Below are positions 29,461 to 37,646 of a stretch of 64,000 nucleotides of DNA, piece by piece. The DNA is from Thermus parvatiensis (GTDB lineage: Bacteria; Deinococcota; Deinococci; Deinococcales; Thermaceae). The position numbers and the translations under genes are program-made. Under the pieces are notes generated by a model. The model searched no databases, was not told the DNA's origin, and saw nothing but the letters and a program-made list of their open reading frames with translations. Where the stretch lies: positions 558,001 through 622,000 of the forward strand of contig NZ_CP014141.1 of assembly GCF_001535545.1 (NCBI RefSeq), given 5' to 3'. Each line of letters begins with the position of its first letter. The stretch's first letter is position 1.

Positions 29461-30288
29461 ATGGACATCTTTTTCCAGCTTTTTTGGCTCTTCTTCATCC
29501 TCTCCGCCCTCTCCCCTTACTTCCAGCAGCAGTGGCTCCTCGGGGCCAGGACCCGCAAGATCGCCGAGCTGGAGAGGCGGCGGAAAAGCCGGGTCATCAC
29601 CCTCATCCACCGCCAGGAGGCGGTGAGCTTTCTGGGGATCCCCATCTCCCGCTACATCAACATTGACGACTCGGAGCAGGTCCTGAGGGCCATCCGCCTC
29701 ACGGACAAAAACGTGCCCATAGACCTCATCCTCCACACCCCAGGCGGCCTGGTGCTCGCGGCGGAGCAGATCGCCGAGGCCCTCCTCCGCCACCCCGCCA
29801 AGGTGACGGTCTTCGTGCCCCACTACGCCATGTCCGGGGGGACGCTCATCGCCCTCGCCGCCGACGAGATCGTCATGGACGAGAACGCCGTCTTGGGTCC
29901 CGTGGACCCCCAGCTTGGCCAGTACCCGGCGGCGAGCATCGTCAAGGTCCTGGAGAAGAAGCCCCTTTCCGAGATCGACGACCAGACCCTGATCCTCGCC
30001 GACGTGGCGGAGAAGGCCCTTAGGCAGGTGAAGGCCACCGTGAAGAACCTCCTCCGGAAGCACATGCCCGAGGAGAAGGCGGAGGAGGTGGCCACCCTTC
30101 TCTCCCAGGGCACCTGGACCCACGACTACCCCATTGACGTGGAGCAGGCCCGGAGCCTGGGGCTTCCCGTATCCACGGAGATGCCTATAGAGGTCTACGA
30201 GCTCATGGAGCTCTACCCTCAAGCCCAGGGCCAGCGGCCCAGCGTCCAGTACGTGCCCCTGCCCTACCGCCAGGGTCCGCCGCGATGA
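29461..30288 (+). CDS. SDH-type membrane-anchored Clp-fold serine protease, 275 aa
   Basis: A hydrophobic N-terminal anchor (MDIFFQLFWLFFILSALSPY) precedes a ClpP/SppA-fold domain. Family landmarks are LILHTPGGLVLAAEQIA, the nucleophile Ser125 in HYAMSGGTLIALAADEIVMD and AVLGPVDPQLGQ. This is the SDH_sah family (PF01972), named serine dehydrogenase proteinase for an archaeal relative. It probably cleaves membrane or signal-peptide-like substrates at the inner membrane. RBS GGAGG, ATG 29461. The stop overlaps the rhomboid start (ATGA), so a functional link between the two membrane proteases is likely. Confidence 0.83.
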   Translation: MDIFFQLFWLFFILSALSPYFQQQWLLGARTRKIAELERRRKSRVITLIHRQEAVSFLGIPISRYINIDDSEQVLRAIRLTDKNVPIDLILHTPGGLVLAAEQIAEALLRHPAKVTVFVPHYAMSGGTLIALAADEIVMDENAVLGPVDPQLGQYPAASIVKVLEKKPLSEIDDQTLILADVAEKALRQVKATVKNLLRKHMPEEKAEEVATLLSQGTWTHDYPIDVEQARSLGLPVSTEMPIEVYELMELYPQAQGQRPSVQYVPLPYRQGPPR

Positions 30289-30917
30289 TCCCCCTGCACG
30301 ACATCAACCCCGCGCGCCGCCCTGCCCTAGTGGTCCGGTCCCTGGTGGCCCTCAACGTGGCTGCCTTCCTCCTGGAGCTCCTTCTTGGGCCTTCCCAGGT
30401 GGTGGCCAAGATGGGCTTCGTCCCCGCCCTCTTCTTCCAAGACCCCCTGGGCGAGGGTTACCGGATCCTCACCAGCATGTTCCTCCACGGGGGGCTTTTC
30501 CACCTCCTCTCCAACATGTGGTTCCTGTGGGTGTTCGGGGACAACGTGGAGGACCGGATGGGAGGGGAGCGTTTCCTCCTCTTCTACCTCCTGGGCGGGG
30601 TGGCGGCGGCCCTGGCCCAGGCCCTGTTCATGCCCGCCTCCACCGTGCCCATGATCGGGGCGAGCGGGGCGGTCTCCGCCGTCCTTGGAGCCTATTACGT
30701 TCTCTTCCCCCGGGCGTACGTGATCACCCTGGTCTGGTTCGTCCTGCCCTTCACCCTGGCCCTGCCCGCGGGCTTTTACCTGGGGTACTGGGCCTTCCTC
30801 CAGCTGGTGCAGGGGCTTTTGGGCGTGCCGGGCATCGCCTTTTGGGCCCACCTCGGCGGGTTCGTCTTCGGCGTGGCGGCGGTGCGGGCGTTCCTTCCCC
30901 GAAGGCGGCTCTGGTAG
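30285..30917 (+). CDS. Rhomboid-family intramembrane serine protease, 210 aa
   Basis: Six hydrophobic segments with the catalytic dyad intact: Ser127 in GASGAVSAVLGAYY and His189 in FWAHLGGFVFG. The L1-loop motif (LHGGLFHLLSNMWFLWVFGDNVEDRMG) is complete. It cleaves transmembrane segments of substrates within the bilayer. Coupled by a four-base overlap with the upstream SDH-type protease. Confidence 0.92.
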   Translation: MIPLHDINPARRPALVVRSLVALNVAAFLLELLLGPSQVVAKMGFVPALFFQDPLGEGYRILTSMFLHGGLFHLLSNMWFLWVFGDNVEDRMGGERFLLFYLLGGVAAALAQALFMPASTVPMIGASGAVSAVLGAYYVLFPRAYVITLVWFVLPFTLALPAGFYLGYWAFLQLVQGLLGVPGIAFWAHLGGFVFGVAAVRAFLPRRRLW

Positions 30918-30927
30918 ACTGGGGCCC

Positions 30928-31380
30928 ATGAAGGTCAGGGACCTGATGACCCAAGACCCTGTGGTCCTAGGGCCGGAGGCTACCTTGGAGGAAGCCGCCC
31001 GCAGGATCCTGGAGACCCGCTACGGGGGCTTCCCCGTGGTGGACGGGGAGGGGAAGCTGCTCGGCGTGGTCCAGGTGGAGGAGCTCCTGCCCCACCCGGA
31101 GAACGTCCCTTTCTCCGACGTGGAGGCCTTGCAGCTTTTCGGGGAGTGGGTGGATGAGGACGTCCTGGCGGAGATCTACCGCCGCTACCAGCGCACTCCC
31201 GTGAAGGCGGTGATGCGCACCGAGATCCCCAAAGTCCACCCCGATGACCCCCTGGGCAAGGCCCTTAAGGTGGTCCTCACGATCGACCTGCACCACCTCC
31301 CGGTGGTGGACGAGAAGGGCAAGGTGGTGGGCATCCTCACCCGGAGCGACTTCCTGAAGCTCATCCTAGGGAGGAGTTGA
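30928..31380 (+). CDS. Two-CBS-domain protein, 150 aa
   Basis: Two CBS motifs: residues 1-~55 (MKVRDLMTQDPVVLGPEATL ... GGFPVVDGEGKLLGVV) and ~90-150 (VKAVMRTEIPKVHPDDPLGK ... HHLPVVDEKGKVVGILTRSD). A helical insert of ~35 residues separates them. Such pairs bind adenine nucleotides. The stop overlaps the next antiporter's start, so it may act as that transporter's nucleotide sensor. TAGACT (30915-30920) ends seven bases before the ATG and could give a leaderless transcript, although it also contains the rhomboid stop. Confidence 0.87.
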   Translation: MKVRDLMTQDPVVLGPEATLEEAARRILETRYGGFPVVDGEGKLLGVVQVEELLPHPENVPFSDVEALQLFGEWVDEDVLAEIYRRYQRTPVKAVMRTEIPKVHPDDPLGKALKVVLTIDLHHLPVVDEKGKVVGILTRSDFLKLILGRS

Positions 31381-32539
31381 TGCACGGCGCGGAACACCTG
31401 TTGGAGATCTTCTATCTCCTTCTCGCGGCCCAGTTGATGGCCTTTGTCTTCAAGCGCCTGAACCAGCCCGTGGTCATCGGGGAGGTGCTCGCGGGCGTGC
31501 TGGTGGGGCCCGCCCTCCTCGGCCTGGTGCACGAGGGGGAGGTTCTGGAGTTTTTGGCCGAACTGGGGGCCGTCTTCCTCCTCTTCATGGTGGGCCTGGA
31601 GACCCGGCTTCGGGACATCCTGGCCGTGGGGAAGGAGGCCTTTTTGGTGGCCGTTTTGGGGGTAGTCCTCCCTTTTCTGGGGGGGTACCTCTACGGCCTG
31701 CAGATCGGGTTTGAAACCCTTCCCGCTCTCTTCCTGGGCACCGCCTTGGTAGCCACCAGCGTGGGCATCACTGCGAGGGTCCTCCAGGAGCTTGGGGTCC
31801 TTTCCCGCCCCTACTCCAGGATCATCCTGGGGGCGGCGGTGATTGACGACGTCCTGGGCCTCATCGTCCTCGCGGTGGTGAACGGCGTGGCGGAAACGGG
31901 CCAGGTGGAGGTGGGGGCCATCACCCGGCTCATCGTCCTCTCCGTGGTCTTTGTGGGGCTTGCCGTCTTCCTCTCCACCCTCATCGCCCGCCTGCCCGTG
32001 GAGCGGCTCCCCGTGGGAAGCCCCCTGGGCTTCGCCCTCACCCTGGGCGTGGGGATGGCGGCCCTGGCGGCCAGCATCGGCCTCGCCCCCATTGTGGGGG
32101 CCTTCCTCGGGGAATGCTTCTCTCCGAGGTGCGGGAAAAGTACCGTCTGGAGGAGCCCATCTTCGCCATAGAGAGCTTCCTCGCCCCCATCTTCTTCGCC
32201 ATGGTGGGGGTGAGGCTGGAGCTTTCCGCCTTGGCGAACCCCGTGGTGCTGGTGGCGGGGACGGTGGTCACGGTCATCGCCATCCTGGGCAAGGTCCTGG
32301 GCGGCTTCCTCGGCGCCCTCACCCAAGGGGTGCGGAGCGCCCTCACCGTGGGGGTGGGCATGGCCCCCCGGGGGGAGGTGGGCCTCATCGTGGCCGCCTT
32401 GGGCCTCAAGGCGGGGGCGGTGAACGAGGAGGAGTACGCCATCGTCCTCTTCATGGTGGTCTTCACGACCCTCTTCGCCCCCTTCGCCCTGAAGCCCCTC
32501 ATCGCCTGGACGGAAAGGGAGCGCGCCGCTAAGGAATAG
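31380..32539 (+). CDS. Second CPA2-type cation:proton antiporter, about 386 aa (frameshift in reading)
   Basis: Around twelve membrane helices with FKRLNQPVVIGEVLAGVLVGP, the signature FMVGLETRLRDI and the core LGAAVIDDVLGLIVLAVV carrying the paired Asp residues typical of electrogenic Na+/H+ antiporters (NapA-like). In the protein at 28293 the equivalent segment is VLVLEDLVIALL. The frame breaks at 32109-32112 (G4, needs G5), joining APIVGAFL to MLLSEVREKYRLEEPIF. There is no cytoplasmic nucleotide domain; the coupled CBS protein may substitute. The 3' end overlaps the convergent lytic transglycosylase gene by 11 bases. Confidence 0.85.
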
Positions 32540-34136
32540 CCTTGTAGGCGGCGTAGGCGGAGAGCACCTTGGCGAGGTACTCCCGGGGCTCGTCCCGCTC
32601 CTGGAAGCGGAGGAAGGCGTAGAGACCCCCCTCCCGGGCGATGCCCCTTAGGGTGTAGCCGATGCCCCCGTTGTAGGCGGTGACGGCGCAGGCGAGCCTC
32701 TCCACGCCGGAAAAGGCGGCACACCGCTCCAAAAGCCAGTGGAGGTAGCGGGCGGCGTAGCGGATGGCGCTTTGGGGGTCAAAGGGGTCGGCGGGGGGCT
32801 CCCCCAGCATCCTCGCCACGTCCGCCCAGGTGCTCCGTAGGAACTGGGCGAGGCCCAAGGCCCCCGTGGGGCTCACCGCCTTAGGGTCAAAGCGGCTTTC
32901 CACGTGGAGGAGGGCGAAGAGGAGGTCGGGGTCCAGCCCCTCCTTCCCCGCGTAGCCCTCCACCCACTCCCGGTAGGCCCGCGGGTAGGCGAGGGCCGTG
33001 GGCCAGGCGGCCCGGATCCCCTCCCTATAGGCCCCCAGGCGGTAGAGGAGAGGGACGAGGGCGGGCCAGTCCTTTGGGCGCCGCCAGAGGGCGTAGCGCA
33101 CCTCCCCCCGGGCCCAGGCCGCCTTGCCCCCCCGGACCAGGGCCTCCACCAGGGGGGTAAGCGGGGCCGGGGGGGCCTCGAGGGCCTGGGGGGGCGGGCT
33201 TGGCCTCTTGCCCACGAGGAGGCCCAGGCCCCCCTCGAGGCGGGCGTAGGCCTCTTGCCGCGCCTCTCCATTCCCGAGCTCCCCGGCGAGGAGGTAGGCG
33301 CGAAGGGCGGCGTCGTCGGCGTAGGGGCTTTCCCCTTGGGCGAGGCGGAGGTAGACCCCTAGGGCCTCCTCCTTCCGCCCCAGGCGCTCAAGCAGGGCCG
33401 TGGCCCGCCAAAGCCCCTCCGGGGTGCTCGCCAGGTAGCGGGCAAGGGCCTCCTCCACCCGCCCCATCCCCTCCAGGAGGCGGCCTTGGGCCAGGCGGCT
33501 TTCCGGGTGGTCGTAGCGGGCGAAGGCCTGAAGGGCCTCCTCCCGCCTCCCGAGCCGCCAGAGGGCGTAGCCCAGGCCCAGGTAGCCCCTCGGGTCCGCT
33601 TCCGCCCAGGCCCGGTAGTGGGGAAGGGCCTCCTCGTAGCGCCCCAGGCGGTAGAGGGCCTGGGCGCGGAGGTCGGGCCTTTCCCCCTCGGGGAGGGCCT
33701 TGAGGAGGGGCTCGTAGGCCCGGCCGCGGAAGAGGGCCTCCCAGAGCCTTTCCCCCTGGCCGAGGCGCAGAAGGGCCTGGACGGCCTCCTCCTTGGGGAG
33801 AAGCCTCGCCCAGGCGGAGAAGGCCCTCGCGTCTTCCGCCGCCTCCAGGAGGGGCGCCGCCACCCGCCAGGCCGCCTCCGCCTCCCAGCCCGGCTCAAAG
33901 GCCCGGGCCTCTTCCAGGAAGAGGGCGTAGCGCCAGGCGTACTCCGCCCGTTCGGCGAGGGGGAGGTCTTCCTCGTCTATAAGGAGCCAGCCCGCGAGGA
34001 GGCCCGCGTACCCCTGGGCCTCGAGGGCCACCTGGCGGAGGTCCTCCTTCCCGCCCCTTTCCAGGGTGGCGTAGGGCTCGGGCAGACCCTGGGCCCGGCA
34101 GGCGGCAAGGAGGAGGAGGAGAAGGAGCCAGCGCAC
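32529..34136 (-). CDS. TPR-containing lytic transglycosylase (Slt family), lipoprotein, 535 aa
   Basis: A signal peptide with a lipobox (LLLLLLLAAC, Cys13) suggests a lipoprotein. Residues ~100-310 are alpha-helical repeats of the TPR/Slt-doughnut type (ALYRLGRYEEALPHYRAWAE, LGYALWRLGRREEALQAF). The C-terminal Slt domain has the catalytic Glu in ALLHVESRFDPKAVSPTGA, then GLAQFLRSTW and the AYNGG motif. It cleaves peptidoglycan to 1,6-anhydromuropeptides at the cell envelope. Confidence 0.9.
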   Translation of the reverse strand: MRWLLLLLLLAACRAQGLPEPYATLERGGKEDLRQVALEAQGYAGLLAGWLLIDEEDLPLAERAEYAWRYALFLEEARAFEPGWEAEAAWRVAAPLLEAAEDARAFSAWARLLPKEEAVQALLRLGQGERLWEALFRGRAYEPLLKALPEGERPDLRAQALYRLGRYEEALPHYRAWAEADPRGYLGLGYALWRLGRREEALQAFARYDHPESRLAQGRLLEGMGRVEEALARYLASTPEGLWRATALLERLGRKEEALGVYLRLAQGESPYADDAALRAYLLAGELGNGEARQEAYARLEGGLGLLVGKRPSPPPQALEAPPAPLTPLVEALVRGGKAAWARGEVRYALWRRPKDWPALVPLLYRLGAYREGIRAAWPTALAYPRAYREWVEGYAGKEGLDPDLLFALLHVESRFDPKAVSPTGALGLAQFLRSTWADVARMLGEPPADPFDPQSAIRYAARYLHWLLERCAAFSGVERLACAVTAYNGGIGYTLRGIAREGGLYAFLRFQERDEPREYLAKVLSAYAAYKAIP

Positions 34137-34244
34137 GCCTTAGAGCTTAGGCCCCTCCCCTGAGAAGCGGAAAAGAGCCAATCCTTCCCACAAGGAAAGG
34201 CCTCTGGCGGAAGGGAGGGAGGCGGGCTTAACCTGGGGAGGCTT

Positions 34245-36861
34245 ATGGAAGGCCGTATCCCCCCCCACAGCCTCGAGGCGGAGCAGAGCGTCCTGGGGGC
34301 GATCCTCCTGGACTATCAAGTCCTGGACGAGATTGAGGGCCTGCTCCCCACCCCCGAGGCCTTCTACGCCGAGGCCCACCGCAAGATCTACGCCGCCATG
34401 CAAAGCCTGCGGGCCGAGGGGGCCCCCGTGGACCTGGTGACCCTCGCCGAGGAGCTTTCCCGCCGGGGGGAGCTGGACGGGGTGGGGGGGATCAGCTACC
34501 TGATGCAGCTTTCCGAGGCCACCCCCACCGCCGCTTACGCCGAGCACTACGCCCGCATCGTGGCGGAGAAGTGGACCCTGCGCAGGCTCATCCAGGCGGC
34601 CGGGGAGGCCATGCGCCTCGCCTACGAGGAGGCGGGAAGCCTGGACGAGATCCTGGACCAGGCGGGGAAGCGGATCCTGGAGGTGGCCCTGGCCCAGACG
34701 GAGGTGGAGGCCCGCTCCATGCGGGAGCTCGTCCACGAGACCTTTGAGCACATTGAGGCCCTCTTCCAGAACAAGGGGGAGACCGCCGGGGTGCGCACGG
34801 GCTTCAAGGAGCTGGACCAGCTCATCGGCACCCTCGCCCCCGGCTCCCTGAACATCATCGCCGCCCGCCCCGCCATGGGGAAGACCGCCTTCGCCCTCAC
34901 CATCGCCCAGCACGCCGCCCTCAAGGAGGGGGTGGGGGTGGGGATCTACTCCCTGGAGATGCCCGCGGCCCAGCTCGTCCTCCGGATGATGTGCTCCGAG
35001 GCCCGCATCGACATGAACCGGGTCCGGCTCGGCCAGCTTTCCGACCGGGACTTCTCCCGCCTCGTGGACGTGGCGGGCCGGCTTTCCGAGGCCCCCATCT
35101 TCATCGACGACACTCCGGACCTCACCCTTATGGAACTCCGCGCCCGGGCCCGGAGGCTCAGGAGCCAGCACAACGTGGGCCTGATCATCATAGACTACCT
35201 CCAGCTCATGTCGGGGCCCGGAGGGGGCAGAAGGGGGAGAACCGGCAGCAGGAGATCGCCGCCATCTCCAGGGGGCTCAAGGCCTTGGCCCGGGAGCTCG
35301 GCGTGCCGGTGATCGCCTTAAGCCAGCTCTCCCGGGCGGTGGAGGCGCGGCCCAACAAGCGCCCCATGCTCTCGGACCTGAGGGAATCGGGCTGCCTCAC
35401 CGGGGACACCCTGGTGCAACTGGGGGATGGCTCCCGGCAGCCCATCCGCAACCTCGTGGGAAAAAGCGGCTTTGAGGTGCTGGCCCTCGACGAGGCCACC
35501 CAGAAGCTGGTGCTGGCTCGGGTAAGCCGGGCCTTCTCCACCGGCGTAAAACCCGTCTTCGCCCTCACCACCAGGCTAGGACGCCACATTCGGGCAACGG
35601 CCAACCACAAATTCCTCACCGCACGGGGTTGGAAGCGGCTGGACGAGCTCACCATAGGCGACTACCTGGCCCTGCCGCGGAAACTAATCCCCTCGCAGCA
35701 GCAGACGCTCGGGGAAGAAGAGTTGGCCCTGTTGGGCCACCTGATCGGGGACGGTTGCCTCCTGCCCCGCCACGCCCTGCAGTACACCACCCGGGAGCCT
35801 GACCTGGCGCAAACCGTGGTCAGCTTAGCGCAAGCGGTGTTCGGTGAGGCCATCACCCCCAGGATCAAGCCCGAGCGAGGTTGGTTCCAGGTCTACCTGA
35901 GCGCTAGGGAAAGGCTTGGGCCGGGTAGGCGCAATCCGGTAGCGGCATGGCTCGAGGCCCTGGGTATATGGGGTCTGCGCTCCCACGAGAAGCGGGTTCC
36001 TGAAAAAGTATTTACCCAACCTGCCCCTGCCATCGCCCGCTTTCTACGGCATCTTTGGTCCACAGATGGTTGCGTCCACCTACAGCAAGGCGGTGCCTCC
36101 TACCCTCGGGTCTATTTCGCCACCAGTAGCCAGCAACTGGCCCTAGACGTGCAGACCCTTTTGCTGTATCTGGGCATCAACGCCAGGATCAAACGCCTTC
36201 CGCAAAAGGGCAAGGGGCGCGACCAGTTCCACGTCATCGTCAGCGGCCGCTCCGACCTGCTGCGTTTTGTTCGCGAGATTGGCGCCGTAGGGAGCCGCAG
36301 GCGCCAGGTTTTGGCCCAAGTAAAGGCTTACCTGGAAGCTCACCCAGAAAACACCAACCGGGACGTGATTCCCCGCGAGGCATGGTTGCCCCTGGCCCTC
36401 GCCGGCCTGGCCGTCTCAGACCTTTCCCACCGGGAACTGTACCGGGCCATAGGCACCGCCTACTCGGGGCAACCCTCTTCCGGCAGAACCTCGGTCGTGA
36501 ACGTGCCCTCCAGGTGGCCAAGGCCCTGGACGCACAAGCCCTGGAATATCTGGCCACAAGCGACATCTACTGGGACAAGGTGGTCTCCATTGAGGCGGCC
36601 GGGGAGGAGGAGGTCTTTGACCTCACGGTTCCCGGTCCCCACAACTTCGTGGCCAACAACATCATCGTGCACAACTCCATAGAGCAGGACGCCGACCTGG
36701 TGATGTTCATCTACCGGGACGAGTACTACAACCCCCACTCGGAGAAGGCGGGGATCGCCGAGATCATCGTGGGCAAGCAGCGCAACGGCCCCACGGGGAC
36801 CGTGGAGCTCCAGTTCCACGCCCAGCACGTGCGCTTCAACGACCTGGCTAAGGAGACCTAG
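34245..36861 (+). CDS. dnaB: Replicative DNA helicase DnaB interrupted by an intein (two frameshifts in reading)
   Basis: The N-terminal DnaB domain begins [20 protein letters not shown]. The RecA-like C-terminal domain has Walker [12 protein letters not shown] and Walker [13 protein letters not shown]. The helicase reads to SDLRESG, is interrupted by an intein (35393-36675) and resumes at [16 protein letters not shown] through FNDLAKET. Without the intein it is about 444 residues, normal for DnaB. Two single-base shortages in G runs break the frame: one between 35214 and 35237 in the extein and one at 36466-36469 in the intein; adding a G to each restores 872 codons. The gene ends in a CTAG shared with the convergent protoglobin stop. 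Confidence 0.93.
35393..36675 (+). mobile_element. DnaB intein with LAGLIDADG homing endonuclease, 428 aa
   Basis: It starts with Cys1 ([14 protein letters not shown], block A), has block [20 protein letters not shown], endonuclease motifs LLGHLIGDG and LRHLWSTDG (both acidic residues present), block [19 protein letters not shown] and block G IIVHN followed by Ser+1. The insertion site (RESG/SIEQ) and many stretches ([31 protein letters not shown]) match the Rhodothermus marinus DnaB intein as I remember it, including the 428-residue length. GC and codon use are visibly lower than in the flanking helicase, fitting recent transfer. One base is missing at 36466-36469. Confidence 0.93.
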
Positions 36862-37409
36862 GCCCGGGAGAGGAGGGCCGAGGCCCCCTCCTTGAGGGCT
36901 TGGGCGAGGTCCCGGTGCCCCAGGGAAAGGCCTAAGGAGAGGGCCTCGAGGTAGCTCTCCTCAATCAGGGCCACCTCCATGGCCACGAGCTTCTCAAAGG
37001 CCTCCACGGCGCTGTAGACCTCGTGCCCCCTGAGGGCCATGCGCATGTGCTCTAGGGAAAGCTCCTGGACGAGGCCCATGGCGGGGATCATGGCCCGGGG
37101 GCCGATGCCGAGCCGGGCGTGCACCAGGCCGATGCGCCGCCTCCTTTCGGCGTAGGCCCGGTCATAGACCCCCGAGAAGAGTTCGCCGTACCAGCGGGCG
37201 AAGGTCCGGTAGAGCCTCTCCACCCGCCCCGGCTCGGCGTGAAGGATGGCGCCGAGCTCCGGGTCCCGCCCCAGGTAGTCGTAAAAGGCCAGGGCCACCT
37301 CGTGGGCGATGGGGACCATGACCTCGCCGAGCTCCCTAAGGAGGGCGGCGTGGGCCTCGGTGAAGCCCGTACGGCGCTTGAGGAGGTCCAGAAGCTCCCC
37401 GGGGTCCAC
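36858..37409 (-). CDS. Protoglobin (globin-coupled-sensor-type heme protein), 183 aa
   Basis: The single domain matches protoglobins: RRTGFTEAHAALLRELGEVM at the N-terminus, FYDYLGRDPELGAIL, and the proximal-His region RRIGLVHARLGIGPRAMIPA with His97. There is no transducer domain. Protoglobins bind O2, CO and NO; the role here is unknown. GTG 37409 is chosen because TACATT lies six bases upstream (leaderless); longer starts would run through the palindrome at 37410-37429. Stop codons are shared with dnaB as CTAG. Confidence 0.83.
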   Translation of the reverse strand: MDPGELLDLLKRRTGFTEAHAALLRELGEVMVPIAHEVALAFYDYLGRDPELGAILHAEPGRVERLYRTFARWYGELFSGVYDRAYAERRRRIGLVHARLGIGPRAMIPAMGLVQELSLEHMRMALRGHEVYSAVEAFEKLVAMEVALIEESYLEALSLGLSLGHRDLAQALKEGASALLSRA

Positions 37410-37429
37410 GGGACAAATGTACCTGTCCC
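37410..37429. promoter_or_regulatory. Palindrome over the protoglobin promoter
   Basis: GGGACAAATGTACCTGTCCC has perfect six-base arms (GGGACA/TGTCCC) around eight bases that contain the protoglobin -10 box (TACATT on the minus strand). It also covers the ATG of a possible divergent small gene. It is a good candidate operator. Confidence 0.5.
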
Positions 37430-37545
37430 GGACCCTTCCCGTCCAGGCAGGGGACGCGGGCCCCCTCAAGGAGGCGATGGAAAAGCCCGGCCTAAGAAGC
37501 CGGGCCGAGCTGGTCCGCTGGGCGGTAGAGGAAAAGCTCGTGTGA
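37417..37545 (+). CDS. Possible ribbon-helix-helix-like small protein, 42 aa
   Basis: A short open frame divergent from the protoglobin gene reads a strand-like MYLSRTLPVQ, then GPLKEAMEKPG and a C-terminal RSRAELVRWAVEEKLV. The last part looks like the second helix of CopG/Arc-type repressors (SRAELVR pattern). There is no ribosome binding site, and its ATG lies in the palindrome at 37410-37429, so it may be an autoregulated DNA-binding protein or a chance frame. Confidence 0.3.
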   Translation: MYLSRTLPVQAGDAGPLKEAMEKPGLRSRAELVRWAVEEKLV

Positions 37546-37613
37546 GGACCCCAAAAGCCCCACCCTGCTGTGAGCTAGCCCAAGGGAGCCCCTTGAGAAC
37601 CCTTTGCCGGGGC

Positions 37614-37641
37614 CCCCATGCTGGCGCAAGCCAGCATGGGG
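37614..37641 (-). repeat. Palindromic post-stop repeat, copy B
   Basis: Perfect 12-base arms CCCCATGCTGGC and GCCAGCATGGGG around a four-base loop (GCAA on the plus strand, TTGC in the gene's orientation). It lies five bases past the gltB stop. The 3' flank in gene orientation (GCCCCGGCAAAGGGTTC) resembles that of copy C. Confidence 0.75.
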
Positions 37642-37646
37642 TGGTA

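Noticed and set aside
34245..36861. dnaB as a split intein or as separate gene fragments
   Set aside because: The breaks fall at G runs and each needs exactly one base, like the breaks in genes without inteins. No intein termini lie at the break points.
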